A stretch of DNA of 34,711 nucleotides. It comes from CAZDAM01 sp964503595 (GTDB lineage Bacteria > Muiribacteriota > UBA6191). The stretch is from the NCBI GenBank assembly GCA_964503595.1, contig CAZDAM010000025.1:1-34711 (forward strand), read 5' to 3'. Below the pieces are notes generated by a model. The model was not told the origin of the DNA. It saw nothing but the letters and a program-made list of their open reading frames with translations, and made no database searches. This document shows, one piece after another, positions 16,013-24,510 of the stretch. How positions within the stretch are numbered: position 1 is the first letter of the stretch; every line of letters starts with the position of its first letter. Both the position numbers and the translations under genes were made by a program.

Positions 16013-16468
16013 ATGTTCAAAACAGCGATTGAAAGGCAGGTTCATGCCTGTCGGAATCAGGAGTTTGACAGACTGATCTGCAAAATGCCCAGTGGCTGGC
16101 TGATTGCCGGGGAAAAGCAGGTGGTGCCCGGTTACTGCCTTCTGCTGCCGGATCCGGTCGTCCCTCATCTGAACGGATTTTCCTCGGATGAGGATCAGTT
16201 GAGATTCCTTCGGGACATGGCAAAAGCCGGAGAGGTTCTGCTTGAGCTTACTGGTGCAGCCAGGATCAATTATGAAATGCTGGGAAACCTGGAGCCGTCC
16301 CTGCATGCCCATCTGTTTCCCCGCTATGATACTGAGCCCAAGAATCTGAAGACTTCGCCCATCTGGCTTTATGACTGGGACAAGGCTGTTTCCTACTGCG
16401 ATCTTGAGGATAGAAGTCTGTTTGAGGAGCTGGCACGAAGGCTTCAGGGCGAAAGGGAATCCACCTGA
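16013..16468 (+). CDS. HIT-family nucleotide hydrolase/transferase-like protein
   Basis: A 151-aa histidine-triad superfamily protein. The motif region is INYEMLGNLEPSLHAHLFPRY (core SLHAHLFPRY): the middle (nucleophilic) and last histidines are kept, while the first His of the HxHxH triad is Ser. GYCLLLPDPVVPHLNGF matches the usual strand before the motif. Such proteins hydrolyse dinucleoside polyphosphates or adenylylated compounds; the exact substrate is not predictable. I prefer the ATG at 16013 because AAAGGA sits 5 bases upstream; an in-frame ATG at 16007 overlaps that site. It is divergent from the foldase operon across a gap of ~50 bases. Confidence 0.8.
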   Translation: MFKTAIERQVHACRNQEFDRLICKMPSGWLIAGEKQVVPGYCLLLPDPVVPHLNGFSSDEDQLRFLRDMAKAGEVLLELTGAARINYEMLGNLEPSLHAHLFPRYDTEPKNLKTSPIWLYDWDKAVSYCDLEDRSLFEELARRLQGEREST

Positions 16469-16478
16469 TAGAGCCTAT

Positions 16479-16510
16479 TGTTTGCCCCATGGCAAACCCT
16501 GCGCTATACT
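16479..16510 (+). promoter_or_regulatory. Putative promoter with palindromic operator for pfkB-glmS-glmU
   Basis: A -35-like TTGCCC (16482-16487) and a -10-like TATACT (16505-16510) are separated by 17 bases. A perfect palindrome, TTTGCC-CCAT-GGCAAA (16481-16496), covers the -35 element, the position expected for a repressor operator. A leader of about 40 nt precedes the start at 16559. Confidence 0.5.
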
Positions 16511-16558
16511 CCGGCCTCAATCCGCGAGGCGGGAGACAAATATAGGAGAATTCAGCAC

Positions 16559-17461
16559 ATGAGCGTTACAGCAATTGGCTCGATCGCCCTGGACAGTCTG
16601 ATTGTCCCGTCCGGGGAATATAATGATGTTTTAGGGGGCTCGGCATCCCACTTTGCGACGTCCTGTCGCCTGTTCCACAAGGGTGTGTCCATTGTGGGCG
16701 TGGTCGGCGAGGACTTTCCCGAAGAATACAGCCGCTATTTTCAGGAAAGAGACATCAATACGGATGGCCTCATGGTGGCTCCCGGTCGCACCTTTCGCTG
16801 GAGAGGAAAATACCGCGAAGATTCCATGGACCAGGCTCAGACTCTGGATACCCAGCTCAATGTGTTTGAATCCTTCAAGCCGGAATTGAGTCAGGCCAAT
16901 GCCAACCCTGATTTTCTGTTTTTAGGCAATATTCACCCATCTCTACAGAAAATGGTGGCTTCCAGGGTTCAGGCCAAACTGAAGGTTCTGGACACCATGA
17001 ATCTCTGGATTCAGACGACTTCCAAGGAACTTCGTGATGTTCTGGGCATGATTGATGTCCTGATCTTCAATGATGGCGAAGCCCGCCTGTTCACCGGTTC
17101 CACCAATCTGGTCGAAGCGGGCAGAATGGTTCTGGATATGGGGCCAAAGGCTGTTGTCATCAAACGCGGGGAGCATGGCTCCATGATTATCAGCAGGGAT
17201 GATCTGTTCTCGATTCCGGGAATTCCGGTAGGAGAAGTGATTGACCCCACGGGTGCTGGTGACTCCTTTGCTGGTGGCTTTGTCGGCTATCTGGCGGAAT
17301 GTGGCAGCGTCACTCCCGAAAATCTGCGCCGTGCTGTGGCCTATGGCAACGTCATGGGTTCCTTCAATGTGGAAGGTGTCGGGGTTGAAGTTCTTTCCAA
17401 AGCGACTCGCGAGCAGGTCGAAGAGCGCTTCAAGACATTTCAGAATCTGGTCCGTTTTTAA
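16559..17461 (+). CDS. PfkB-family sugar/nucleoside kinase
   Basis: Ribokinase-fold kinase of 300 aa. The N-terminal glycine motif is VLGGSASHFATSC, and the C-terminal PfkB signature with the catalytic Asp is DPTGAGDSFAGGFVGYL. FRWRGKYREDSMD, LDTQLNVFESFKP, FLGNIHP and VLDTMNLWI mark a widely distributed bacterial subgroup usually annotated only as sugar kinase. AGGAGAA lies about 9 bases before the ATG; a longer frame from 16478 would run through the promoter and is rejected. The stop is 11 bases before glmS, so the kinase is probably cotranscribed with hexosamine synthesis genes. Its substrate is unknown; ribokinase, adenosine kinase or a hexosamine-related kinase are all possible. Confidence 0.88.
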   Translation: MSVTAIGSIALDSLIVPSGEYNDVLGGSASHFATSCRLFHKGVSIVGVVGEDFPEEYSRYFQERDINTDGLMVAPGRTFRWRGKYREDSMDQAQTLDTQLNVFESFKPELSQANANPDFLFLGNIHPSLQKMVASRVQAKLKVLDTMNLWIQTTSKELRDVLGMIDVLIFNDGEARLFTGSTNLVEAGRMVLDMGPKAVVIKRGEHGSMIISRDDLFSIPGIPVGEVIDPTGAGDSFAGGFVGYLAECGSVTPENLRRAVAYGNVMGSFNVEGVGVEVLSKATREQVEERFKTFQNLVRF

Positions 17462-17472
17462 GGAATACATAC

Positions 17473-19311
17473 ATGTGCGGCATTATTGGCTACACCGGCC
17501 GGGCGTATGATCCCGGAACTGTGGTTTTAGATGGTCTGGAAAAGCTTGAGTACCGCGGATATGACTCCGCCGGGATTGCAGCCATTCTGGGATCGGGACT
17601 TATGGTCAACCGGGGCTCAGGCAAACTGAGGCAGATTCGCTCCCGGCTTGAAGAGGGTGCCCACGGTGCCATTTGTGCGATTGGGCACACGCGCTGGGCC
17701 ACCCACGGCAAACCAACTGAGCAGAACGCCCATCCCCATGTGGACAACCAGCGCCGTATTGTGGTTGTGCATAACGGTATTATCGAAAATTATCTGGATC
17801 TGCGCCGTGAGCTTCAGGAAGCGGGGCATCGTTTCAGCTCGGAAACCGACACCGAAATCGTGGCCCATCTTCTGGCTGAAATGGAGAATGGGGATTTTCT
17901 GGAATCCTTCCGGGCTGCGGTGGCAAGACTTGAAGGGGCTTATGCCCTGGCCGTCATGCACATCGATCATCCCGGTGTTCTGTTTTTTGCCCGCAAGAAC
18001 TGCCCCCTGATTGTAGGGCACACAGAGGGCGAGGGTATGTTCCTGGCCTCTGATATCGCGGCGGTTTTGAGCTATACCCGCGAAATGACCTATCTGGAAG
18101 ACGGGCAGTTTGGTCGTCTCAGTGCAGAAGGGGTTGAACTCTTCGATCTGATCGATGGAGAGCCGCTTCAGGTTCACAAGGAGACGGTGGACTGGAATCC
18201 GGTGATGGCGGAAAAGGGTGGATACAAGCATTTCATGCTCAAGGAAATCCATGAGCAGCCGGATGTTCTGCGCAATACCATGGGTGGCCGTCTGGATGAA
18301 GCTTCCGGTGAAGTCCGCCTGGATGATCTTGGTATTGATGCAAAGCAGCTGAATGCAGTGGAGCGTATTGTGGTTGTGGCCTGTGGTACGGCCTACTACG
18401 CGGGTATGGTCGGCAAGTATGTGCTGGAAAAGCTGTGCCGCATTCCTGTAGACACTGACCTTGCCAGTGAATTCCGCTACCGGGATCCTGTCATTCCGCC
18501 GAATACGCTGGTGATTGCAGTATCCCAGTCGGGAGAAACGGCTGACACTCTGGCTGCGATTGAGCTGGCCAGAGAAAAAGGGGCACTGACCCTGGCCGTG
18601 GTCAACGTAAAAGGCTCAACTCTGACCCGTAAGGTCGACGCCAGCCTCTATATTCATGCCGGACCGGAAATCGGAGTGGCTTCGACCAAGGCCTATCTTG
18701 CGATGGTGGCCGGTTTTGAACTTCTGGCCATGTATATGGCCGGACTTAAGGGTACCCTTGGCAAGGATGAAATCCGGGCCATGATTCATGAGATGAAACT
18801 GATTCCGGGTAAAGTCGAGGAAATGCTGGAGCGTAAGCAGGCTGTTTTTGAGATTGCCCAGCACTATCAGAATTACCGTAATTTTCTCTATCTTGGCCGG
18901 GATCTGAATTATCCTTCGGCTCTGGAAGGAGCTTTGAAACTCAAGGAGCTTTCCTATATCCATGCCGAAGGCTATGCCTCCGGCGAGATGAAACACGGTC
19001 CGATTGCTCTTCTGGATCGGGATTGCCCGGTTGTCGCCATCATGAGTGAATCCAGGGTTTTTGAAAAAATCCTTTCCAATATTCAGGAAGCCAAGGCACG
19101 CGACTGCCATGTCATCGCAGTTGCCAGTGATAGCGGAAATGTTGATGAAAGCATCGTGGATCATGTCATCAAGGTTCCGGATACCCTGGAAATTTTCACT
19201 CCTCTGATGAATGTGATTCCTTTGCAGCTTCTGGCTTATCAGATTGCTGATCTGAGGGGCGCTGACGTGGATCAGCCCCGTAATCTTGCCAAATCGGTGA
19301 CGGTGGAATGA
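17473..19311 (+). CDS. glmS: Glutamine-fructose-6-phosphate aminotransferase GlmS
   Basis: Makes glucosamine-6-phosphate from fructose-6-phosphate and glutamine, the first step to UDP-GlcNAc for peptidoglycan and LPS. At 612 aa it has the standard length. The N-terminal Cys2 nucleophile is in MCGIIGYTG, followed by a class-II glutaminase domain with GHTRWATHG, HNGIIENY and SETDTEIVAHLL. Two SIS domains follow (VACGTAYYAG, SQSGETADTL, STKAYLA; LGRDLNYPSALEGALKLKEL and HAEGYASGEMKHGPIAL). The C-terminal tail NLAKSVTVE is conserved. AAGGAA precedes the ATG. No glmS ribozyme is possible in the 11-base gap upstream. It overlaps the next gene by ATGA. Confidence 0.97.
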   Translation: MCGIIGYTGRAYDPGTVVLDGLEKLEYRGYDSAGIAAILGSGLMVNRGSGKLRQIRSRLEEGAHGAICAIGHTRWATHGKPTEQNAHPHVDNQRRIVVVHNGIIENYLDLRRELQEAGHRFSSETDTEIVAHLLAEMENGDFLESFRAAVARLEGAYALAVMHIDHPGVLFFARKNCPLIVGHTEGEGMFLASDIAAVLSYTREMTYLEDGQFGRLSAEGVELFDLIDGEPLQVHKETVDWNPVMAEKGGYKHFMLKEIHEQPDVLRNTMGGRLDEASGEVRLDDLGIDAKQLNAVERIVVVACGTAYYAGMVGKYVLEKLCRIPVDTDLASEFRYRDPVIPPNTLVIAVSQSGETADTLAAIELAREKGALTLAVVNVKGSTLTRKVDASLYIHAGPEIGVASTKAYLAMVAGFELLAMYMAGLKGTLGKDEIRAMIHEMKLIPGKVEEMLERKQAVFEIAQHYQNYRNFLYLGRDLNYPSALEGALKLKELSYIHAEGYASGEMKHGPIALLDRDCPVVAIMSESRVFEKILSNIQEAKARDCHVIAVASDSGNVDESIVDHVIKVPDTLEIFTPLMNVIPLQLLAYQIADLRGADVDQPRNLAKSVTVE

Positions 19312-20033
19312 AAACTCTCAGCATCATTCTGGCAGCTGGTATGGGCAAGCGCATGAAAAGCAACCTGCCCAAAGTACTTCACAAGGCCATGGAAAAGCCC
19401 ATGCTTCAGTGGGTGCTTGAGGCTGCCAGAGATGCCGGAGTTACAGATCATGTCGCCGTGATTGGTCACGGCCGTGAGCTGGTTCAGTCCACGATTGAAT
19501 TTCCGGGAATCCGCTGGGCGGTTCAGACCGAGCAGCTTGGAACCGGTCACGCCGTGATGTGCGCCAGAAGTGGGGCGGAAGGTTTTGACAGGGCCTTGAT
19601 TCTCTGCGGGGATACACCCTGTCTGAAAGCCTCGATGCTTCAGGAGTTCCTGAAAGAATCCCGAAGAGATGTAACGGTTCTTTCCACCAGGGTGGAAAAT
19701 CCAGCCGGATATGGTCGGATTCTGCGTGATGGGAATTGTATCCTGGGGATTCGTGAACATAAGGACTGTTCTGACTCCGAGCTTCTGATTGATGAAATCA
19801 ATACCGGTATTTATGCCGTGAAACTGCCTCTTCTCTTCGATCTGCTTCAGAAGGTGGATCGAAACAATTCTCAGGGTGAATACTACCTGACAGATATCCT
19901 CACCGTAGCCCTCAATCTTGGGTATAGTGCAGAGGCTCTTTGCATGGAAGACCCGGATCAGTTCCTGGGGGTCAATACCATTGAGCAATTGAGTGAAGCC
20001 GAAAAAACCCTTCAGGCTCGCCAGAATTCCTGA
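19308..20033 (+). CDS. glmU: GlmU-like uridylyltransferase domain only (no acetyltransferase domain)
   Basis: Nucleotidyltransferase that should convert GlcNAc-1-phosphate and UTP to UDP-GlcNAc. Motifs: LAAGMGKRMKS then PKVLH (usual LAAGxGTRM; Thr is Lys here), EQLGTGHAV, LCGDTP, NPAGYGRILRDG, EINTGIYAV, SQGEYYLTDIL and LGVNTIEQL. The protein is 241 aa, against ~450 for two-domain GlmU; it ends just where the left-handed beta-helix acetyltransferase would begin, and no remnant of that domain is visible in the next 127 bases. Acetylation must therefore come from another protein. Translationally coupled to glmS. It could equally be a relative that uses another sugar-1-phosphate. Confidence 0.85.
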   Translation: MKTLSIILAAGMGKRMKSNLPKVLHKAMEKPMLQWVLEAARDAGVTDHVAVIGHGRELVQSTIEFPGIRWAVQTEQLGTGHAVMCARSGAEGFDRALILCGDTPCLKASMLQEFLKESRRDVTVLSTRVENPAGYGRILRDGNCILGIREHKDCSDSELLIDEINTGIYAVKLPLLFDLLQKVDRNNSQGEYYLTDILTVALNLGYSAEALCMEDPDQFLGVNTIEQLSEAEKTLQARQNS

Positions 20034-20040
20034 TCGGAAA

Positions 20041-20124
20041 AAAGATCCAGATTGGATCGACAAAAGGCGACAAATCGCCCCTGCTTCTGTCAACATGTGA
20101 GCTGATCCTGACGATGCCTGATCC
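20041..20124. repeat. Short inverted and direct repeats between glmU and the HEAT gene
   Basis: The 127-base intergenic stretch contains GATCC-AGATT-GGATC (20044-20058), GGCGA-CAAA-TCGCC (20066-20079), and a direct repeat CTGATCC at 20102-20108 and 20118-20124. No T-tract follows either hairpin, so they do not look like standard intrinsic terminators. GGCGACAA followed a little later by CTTCTGTC resembles a split copy of the palindrome at 24440-24476, but this may be chance. Confidence 0.4.
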
Positions 20125-20160
20125 GATACCAGCCAGTCATCTGCCTTGGAGAGGATAGCG

Positions 20161-23100
20161 ATGAAGTGTGCTCACTGCGGCTACGAAAATAAAGAAAATG
20201 CGAAATTCTGTACGCAGTGTTCTGCACCTTTGACCCCTGACGCTTCTGCTGAAGACGGCGTCTTCGATCTGGATTCTGACGCTCCGGGTAATTTCAGTTA
20301 TGATGAACTCCTTGGAGAAGCGAATGTGGATGGTTCCCGGGAAATGGCCGGGATTGATCCGGAGGAGCTTGATGATCTGTTTGCGCTTGAGGATGACTCG
20401 GAAGCGACCGAATCCCGCACAGCGGAACTTGATGATCTGTTTGCCGTGGATGATTCGGTGAAGGAGCTTGAAGAACAGGTGAAACCCAAAAAAGACGATG
20501 ACTTCTTCTCTTTGGATGCAGGAAGCGATGATTCCGATGAAGACCTGTTTTCCCTGGATGCGGATGAACCCAAAAAGGCTCCGGCAGGGAAGCGCGCCTT
20601 TGAAGATGAGGATATTGAAGAAGATACCGGGGATGCTTTTCTGGATGAGCTTGGTGATGACGAGGAAGACCTCTTCGGCGGGCTTAAGAATCTGGATGCT
20701 ACGGCTCCCGGTGACTCTGAAGACGAGCTTTTCGGGGACAGTTCCTCCTCGGATGATGATCTGAATGATTTGTTTGGCGACCCGGCTTCAGCGGCTCTCT
20801 CTTCCGGGGATGATGCCGATGAGGATATGGATGAATTCCTGGACACCTCGTCTGAAGATGCTTCGGATGATGCCTTGTTTTCCATGGGTGGCGGTGCCAC
20901 AGCAGAAATTTCCGAGGATGACGAGCTCGACGATTTGTTCGGCGCCACAGAGGTGGTCGCTGAAGCGCCGGTTTCTGATGATGATCTGTTTGGGGAAGAG
21001 AAAGAAGCCCCCAAAGCTGAGGAAGCTTCCTTGGAGGAGGAAATCGGAGAAGAAGATATCTTCAATGATTCGTCAGACATCTTACTGGAATCTTCTGAAG
21101 ATGATGATTTCGGCGATGACGACGATATCTCCGCAGAATCCGGTCACGATGATTTCGGCGATGACCTGTTTGTTGATGATGAGACTTCAGAAGGTGAAGA
21201 GGATTCCTCTGATGCTATAGTTTCCGAGTCCACCGAATCCGATGACGATGACTTCGACTTTGAAGAAGACGAATTTGAAGATTTCGGGGATGACGACTTC
21301 GGCGATTTTGGGGATGACGGAGCCGAAGAAACTGCCTTGAGTGACGGTCTGGATGAGGATCTGGATCAGATTTCGGACGAACTCGATCAAAAGCAGGAAG
21401 AGGAATTCGAGGATTTTGATGAAGAGTCCAATGAGGAGATCCAGTCCCTGATTTCCCGCTTTGGGGAGCAGAAACTCGCTCAGCCGGCTGAAGAAGAAGC
21501 CCAGGTTCGCGATTTTGGTGGCGACCTTCTTGCTGTACTGGATGAATCCACTGACGAAGATGAGCGCTATCGGGCTCTGGTCGAACTGGCCGCCAGCTGG
21601 GATGACAGCCTGATTGAAAAATATATCGAGCTTCTTTCCGATCGTTCCACCGATATTCGGGAATACTGTGCCAAGACTCTGGGTGAAATGCGAGCCGAAC
21701 AGGCTGTGGATGCCCTGATTCGTCTGCTTTCATCGGCTCACACGAATCTGCGTTATATCGTGGTTTCCAGCCTGGGCCTGATTGGTTCGGAACGTGCTCT
21801 GGTCCCACTTCTGGATCTTCTGGAAGAAGGCGATGAGAATCTGCGCTATATGGCGGTTGAGGCTCTGGGTTCCATTGGCTCCTCTGAGGCAGTGGATTCG
21901 CTTCTCCAGCTGGTTGCCGGAGCGGATCGGGATCTGAAATATGTGATTGCCCGCTCTTTGGGTCAGATTGGAGATGCCAGGGCCAAGGGAGTACTGGTTC
22001 GTTTCCTGAATGACTCCGATGCTGAGATTGTTCGTGAAGCCGCTCGTGCCCTGGGGCAGATCGGTGAAGAATCCACAGTCGGTCCTCTGCTGCAGAAACT
22101 CCCCGAAGCCGATCTGGAAACCCGCAAAGCGATTGTGGAGTCCCTGGGCCAGATTGGAAATACCCATGCTGTTTTATCCCTGATTCAGCTCCTGCCAGCC
22201 GAAGATGAGGATCTCAACCTGATTACAATTGAAGCTCTGGGAACCATTGGGGACAAGCGTGCCGTCGCTCCTATTCGGGATCTGATGCTTGAAGGTGGAG
22301 TCCGCCTTCAGGAAAAGGGGATTCAGGCTTTGGGCTGCATCGGATCCTCCGATGCCCTGGAGGTTCTGGAACTGCTTCTGGATGAGGGAAGTTCCTCCCT
22401 AAGGCTCTCCATTGCCCGCTCTTTGGGATCCATTGGTGATGAAAGAGGTCTGGAACCCTTGTATAAACTCGTGGTCGATGGGGACATTGCCATTCGCCAC
22501 GAAGCCGTCAATGCCGTTGGTGCCATTGGTTCCGCAGCTTCTGTCGTGCATCTGACCCGTCTTGAAAACGATCCGGATCGTCAGGTTCGCCACTCGGTTT
22601 CCATGGCTCTGGGGCAAATCGGTACTTCTGACTGTATTCTGCCACTTCTTCATTTTGTGAAAGATGGGGATGAGGCAGTTTCAGATGCCGCAGTCGATGG
22701 TCTTCGTTCCATCGGCAGGACAACTGTGCCTCATATCGTGCATGTCCTTTTTGAACTCAAGGAGCGCCACCAGCAGAAACTGGTTTCGGTTCTGGGCCAG
22801 ATCGGAGATGTGCGCTCGATCAATCCCCTGATTCGTCTTCTGGATCAGGCTTCTCCGGAGCTGACCCCGGTTGTCTGTGATGCCCTGGTTTGCATTGATC
22901 ATTTCCAGATGCGTGAGGAGCCGATTCAGGCCCTTCTGAAAAGTGGCTATGCCTGGCTCAGATTTTCAATCGCCCGCGCCCTTGGGGATGCCAGGGACGA
23001 GCGCTGTGTCACTCTGGCTCTGGATATTCTGGAAAACACCTTTGATACCAGGGACCTGCAGTACTTCAGCTGCTTCCCGGATAAAACCATTGCCGAGGTT

Positions 23101-24405
23101 TCTTCCCAGGTTCAGACCGGAGTCCAGCGGGCAGCCGCTGAACTGGTCGGTCGTCTGGAATTCCCCAATCGGGTCACGGCCATTCTGGAAGCCATGCTGC
23201 GCTGCCGTCCGGAAAGCCTGCCCTGGTACATCTGTGCCCTGGGCTGCATCAACTCCCGCTCTTCCGTCAATGCTCTGGTCGAACTCCTAAAGAAAGTCGA
23301 TCTCAAACTCGATATGACAGCTCTGGCCGATGCCCTCTGCCATTACACCGGCAAGGATCTGCTGGATACTCTGCTTCAGACTGTAGATACCGCAAATCCG
23401 GTGATTCGCGAGCGGGTCACCTTTGTTCTGGGCCATCTCAGAGACAGTCGTGCCATCGGCAAACTCAGCCGTCTGGCCACCGATATGGAAGAAGATGTAC
23501 GCTACGAAGCCGTCTGTGCTCTGCAAAGAATCGGTTCCAATCATGCGACACCAGCTCTTTCCCAGTGTCTGAAAGACCTCTCCGATCGTGTACGTCGCAA
23601 AGCGGTGGAAGTGATTGCCGGTTTTGTCTCCGCAGAATCCATCAATCTTCTGGGGTCAGCCATGGAAGATCGCTCTGAAGGCGTAAGAATGGAAGCCGCC
23701 CGTGCTCTGGCCGGAATCCGGGATGAACGCACTGCCGATATCCTGATTGGCTATATTGGCGATGAATCCGTAGCGGTTCGTCAGGTGATTGTGGAATCAC
23801 TGGGGGCCTTGCAGTCCCTGAAGGCTGTAACTCCTCTGATTCAGGCTCTGGATGATGCCGACGCCCGCGTTCGTCAGGTTTCCATTCGTGCTCTGGCCCG
23901 CCTGAAGTCCCGGGAGGCCGTTGTTCCTCTCCTCAAAGCTATGGGTGACGAGCAGGGCTTTATTCAGCATGAAGCTTCGGAAGCTCTCAAAGGCTACGGC
24001 GAAAAAGCCTATGCCACCTTAATTGAGGCTCTGCATCATGATGATGAAGAGATGCAGGCCCTTTGTGTGGGTCTTCTTTCCGAAATTCGTGATCGTCGCC
24101 TGATGCAAAGCCTGATTCATGCCCTGACTTCCCGCTACAAGATGCTTCGGGCCAATGCCGCGACAGTTCTGGGACGCTACCGGGATCGTCAGGCCGTGAT
24201 TCCTCTGGTCCAGCTCCTGGCTGATCGTGACTTTGAAGTCCGTGAAAAAGCCGCCCGTGCTCTTGGGGAAATCGGCGATCTGGGGGCAACCCTCTCTCTT
24301 CGCGAAGCCTTGAAGGATCCCAACAAGGATGTCCGTGTAGCTGCCCGTGCCGCTCTTGAAGCCATTACCCGTAAAACGGGACTTTTGCGGTCGGGGAGTT
24401 TTTAG
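20161..24405 (+). CDS. Giant zinc-ribbon / acidic DLF-motif / HEAT-repeat protein
   Basis: A 1414-aa cytoplasmic-looking protein with no signal peptide. Residues 3-20 form a zinc ribbon (CAHC...CTQC). Residues ~30-450 are extremely acidic and likely disordered, with about twelve short motifs of the form Asp/Glu-Asp/Glu-Leu-Phe (ends at residues 74, 94, 130, 172, 191, 205, 240, 260, 277, 301, 337, plus DDFF at 115) and a Phe/Asp-rich stretch at 360-385. From ~455 to 1400 about 30 HEAT repeats of ~31 residues follow (for example LRYMAVEALGSIGSSEAVDS, VREAARALGQIGEESTVG). The ATG has GGAGAGG 7 bases upstream; an in-frame TTG at 20146 is inside that site. It likely acts as a binding scaffold; partners and process are unknown. 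Confidence 0.88.
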   Translation: MKCAHCGYENKENAKFCTQCSAPLTPDASAEDGVFDLDSDAPGNFSYDELLGEANVDGSREMAGIDPEELDDLFALEDDSEATESRTAELDDLFAVDDSVKELEEQVKPKKDDDFFSLDAGSDDSDEDLFSLDADEPKKAPAGKRAFEDEDIEEDTGDAFLDELGDDEEDLFGGLKNLDATAPGDSEDELFGDSSSSDDDLNDLFGDPASAALSSGDDADEDMDEFLDTSSEDASDDALFSMGGGATAEISEDDELDDLFGATEVVAEAPVSDDDLFGEEKEAPKAEEASLEEEIGEEDIFNDSSDILLESSEDDDFGDDDDISAESGHDDFGDDLFVDDETSEGEEDSSDAIVSESTESDDDDFDFEEDEFEDFGDDDFGDFGDDGAEETALSDGLDEDLDQISDELDQKQEEEFEDFDEESNEEIQSLISRFGEQKLAQPAEEEAQVRDFGGDLLAVLDESTDEDERYRALVELAASWDDSLIEKYIELLSDRSTDIREYCAKTLGEMRAEQAVDALIRLLSSAHTNLRYIVVSSLGLIGSERALVPLLDLLEEGDENLRYMAVEALGSIGSSEAVDSLLQLVAGADRDLKYVIARSLGQIGDARAKGVLVRFLNDSDAEIVREAARALGQIGEESTVGPLLQKLPEADLETRKAIVESLGQIGNTHAVLSLIQLLPAEDEDLNLITIEALGTIGDKRAVAPIRDLMLEGGVRLQEKGIQALGCIGSSDALEVLELLLDEGSSSLRLSIARSLGSIGDERGLEPLYKLVVDGDIAIRHEAVNAVGAIGSAASVVHLTRLENDPDRQVRHSVSMALGQIGTSDCILPLLHFVKDGDEAVSDAAVDGLRSIGRTTVPHIVHVLFELKERHQQKLVSVLGQIGDVRSINPLIRLLDQASPELTPVVCDALVCIDHFQMREEPIQALLKSGYAWLRFSIARALGDARDERCVTLALDILENTFDTRDLQYFSCFPDKTIAEVSSQVQTGVQRAAAELVGRLEFPNRVTAILEAMLRCRPESLPWYICALGCINSRSSVNALVELLKKVDLKLDMTALADALCHYTGKDLLDTLLQTVDTANPVIRERVTFVLGHLRDSRAIGKLSRLATDMEEDVRYEAVCALQRIGSNHATPALSQCLKDLSDRVRRKAVEVIAGFVSAESINLLGSAMEDRSEGVRMEAARALAGIRDERTADILIGYIGDESVAVRQVIVESLGALQSLKAVTPLIQALDDADARVRQVSIRALARLKSREAVVPLLKAMGDEQGFIQHEASEALKGYGEKAYATLIEALHHDDEEMQALCVGLLSEIRDRRLMQSLIHALTSRYKMLRANAATVLGRYRDRQAVIPLVQLLADRDFEVREKAARALGEIGDLGATLSLREALKDPNKDVRVAARAALEAITRKTGLLRSGSF

Positions 24406-24439
24406 GGGCCTCTGAGATATATATGTCTTCTGAAAACGG

Positions 24440-24476
24440 GGTCTTTTAGGCGACAACTTCTGTCGCCTAAAAGACC
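24440..24476. repeat. Perfect 16-bp inverted repeat (hairpin) with CGACA-N5-TGTCG core
   Basis: The left arm 24440-24455 (GGTCTTTTAGGCGACA) is perfectly complementary to the right arm 24461-24476, with a 5-base loop (ACTTC). It lies in the 105-base gap between two convergent genes, so it could end transcription from both sides, although no T-tract follows. The core and several flanking bases, including ATGTCTT and a TATATA run to the left, recur in the element at 28741-28818, which argues for a dispersed repeat. Confidence 0.75.
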
Positions 24477-24510
24477 GGACACACCAAAATTCCGGGCGCT
24501 TCAGACCCTT

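Noticed and set aside
17462..17472. Possible glmS ribozyme before glmS
   Set aside because: Only 11 bases separate pfkB and glmS, far too short for the ribozyme.
20298..21080. 260-codon open frame on the minus strand, almost all Ser
   Set aside because: It is the complement of the Asp/Glu-rich acidic region; the composition follows from GAT/GAA codons and there is no start context.
21520..24390. HEAT array as a DNA-level tandem repeat or CRISPR-like array
   Set aside because: Repeats are recognisable only at protein level; the DNA units are divergent and there are no constant spacers.
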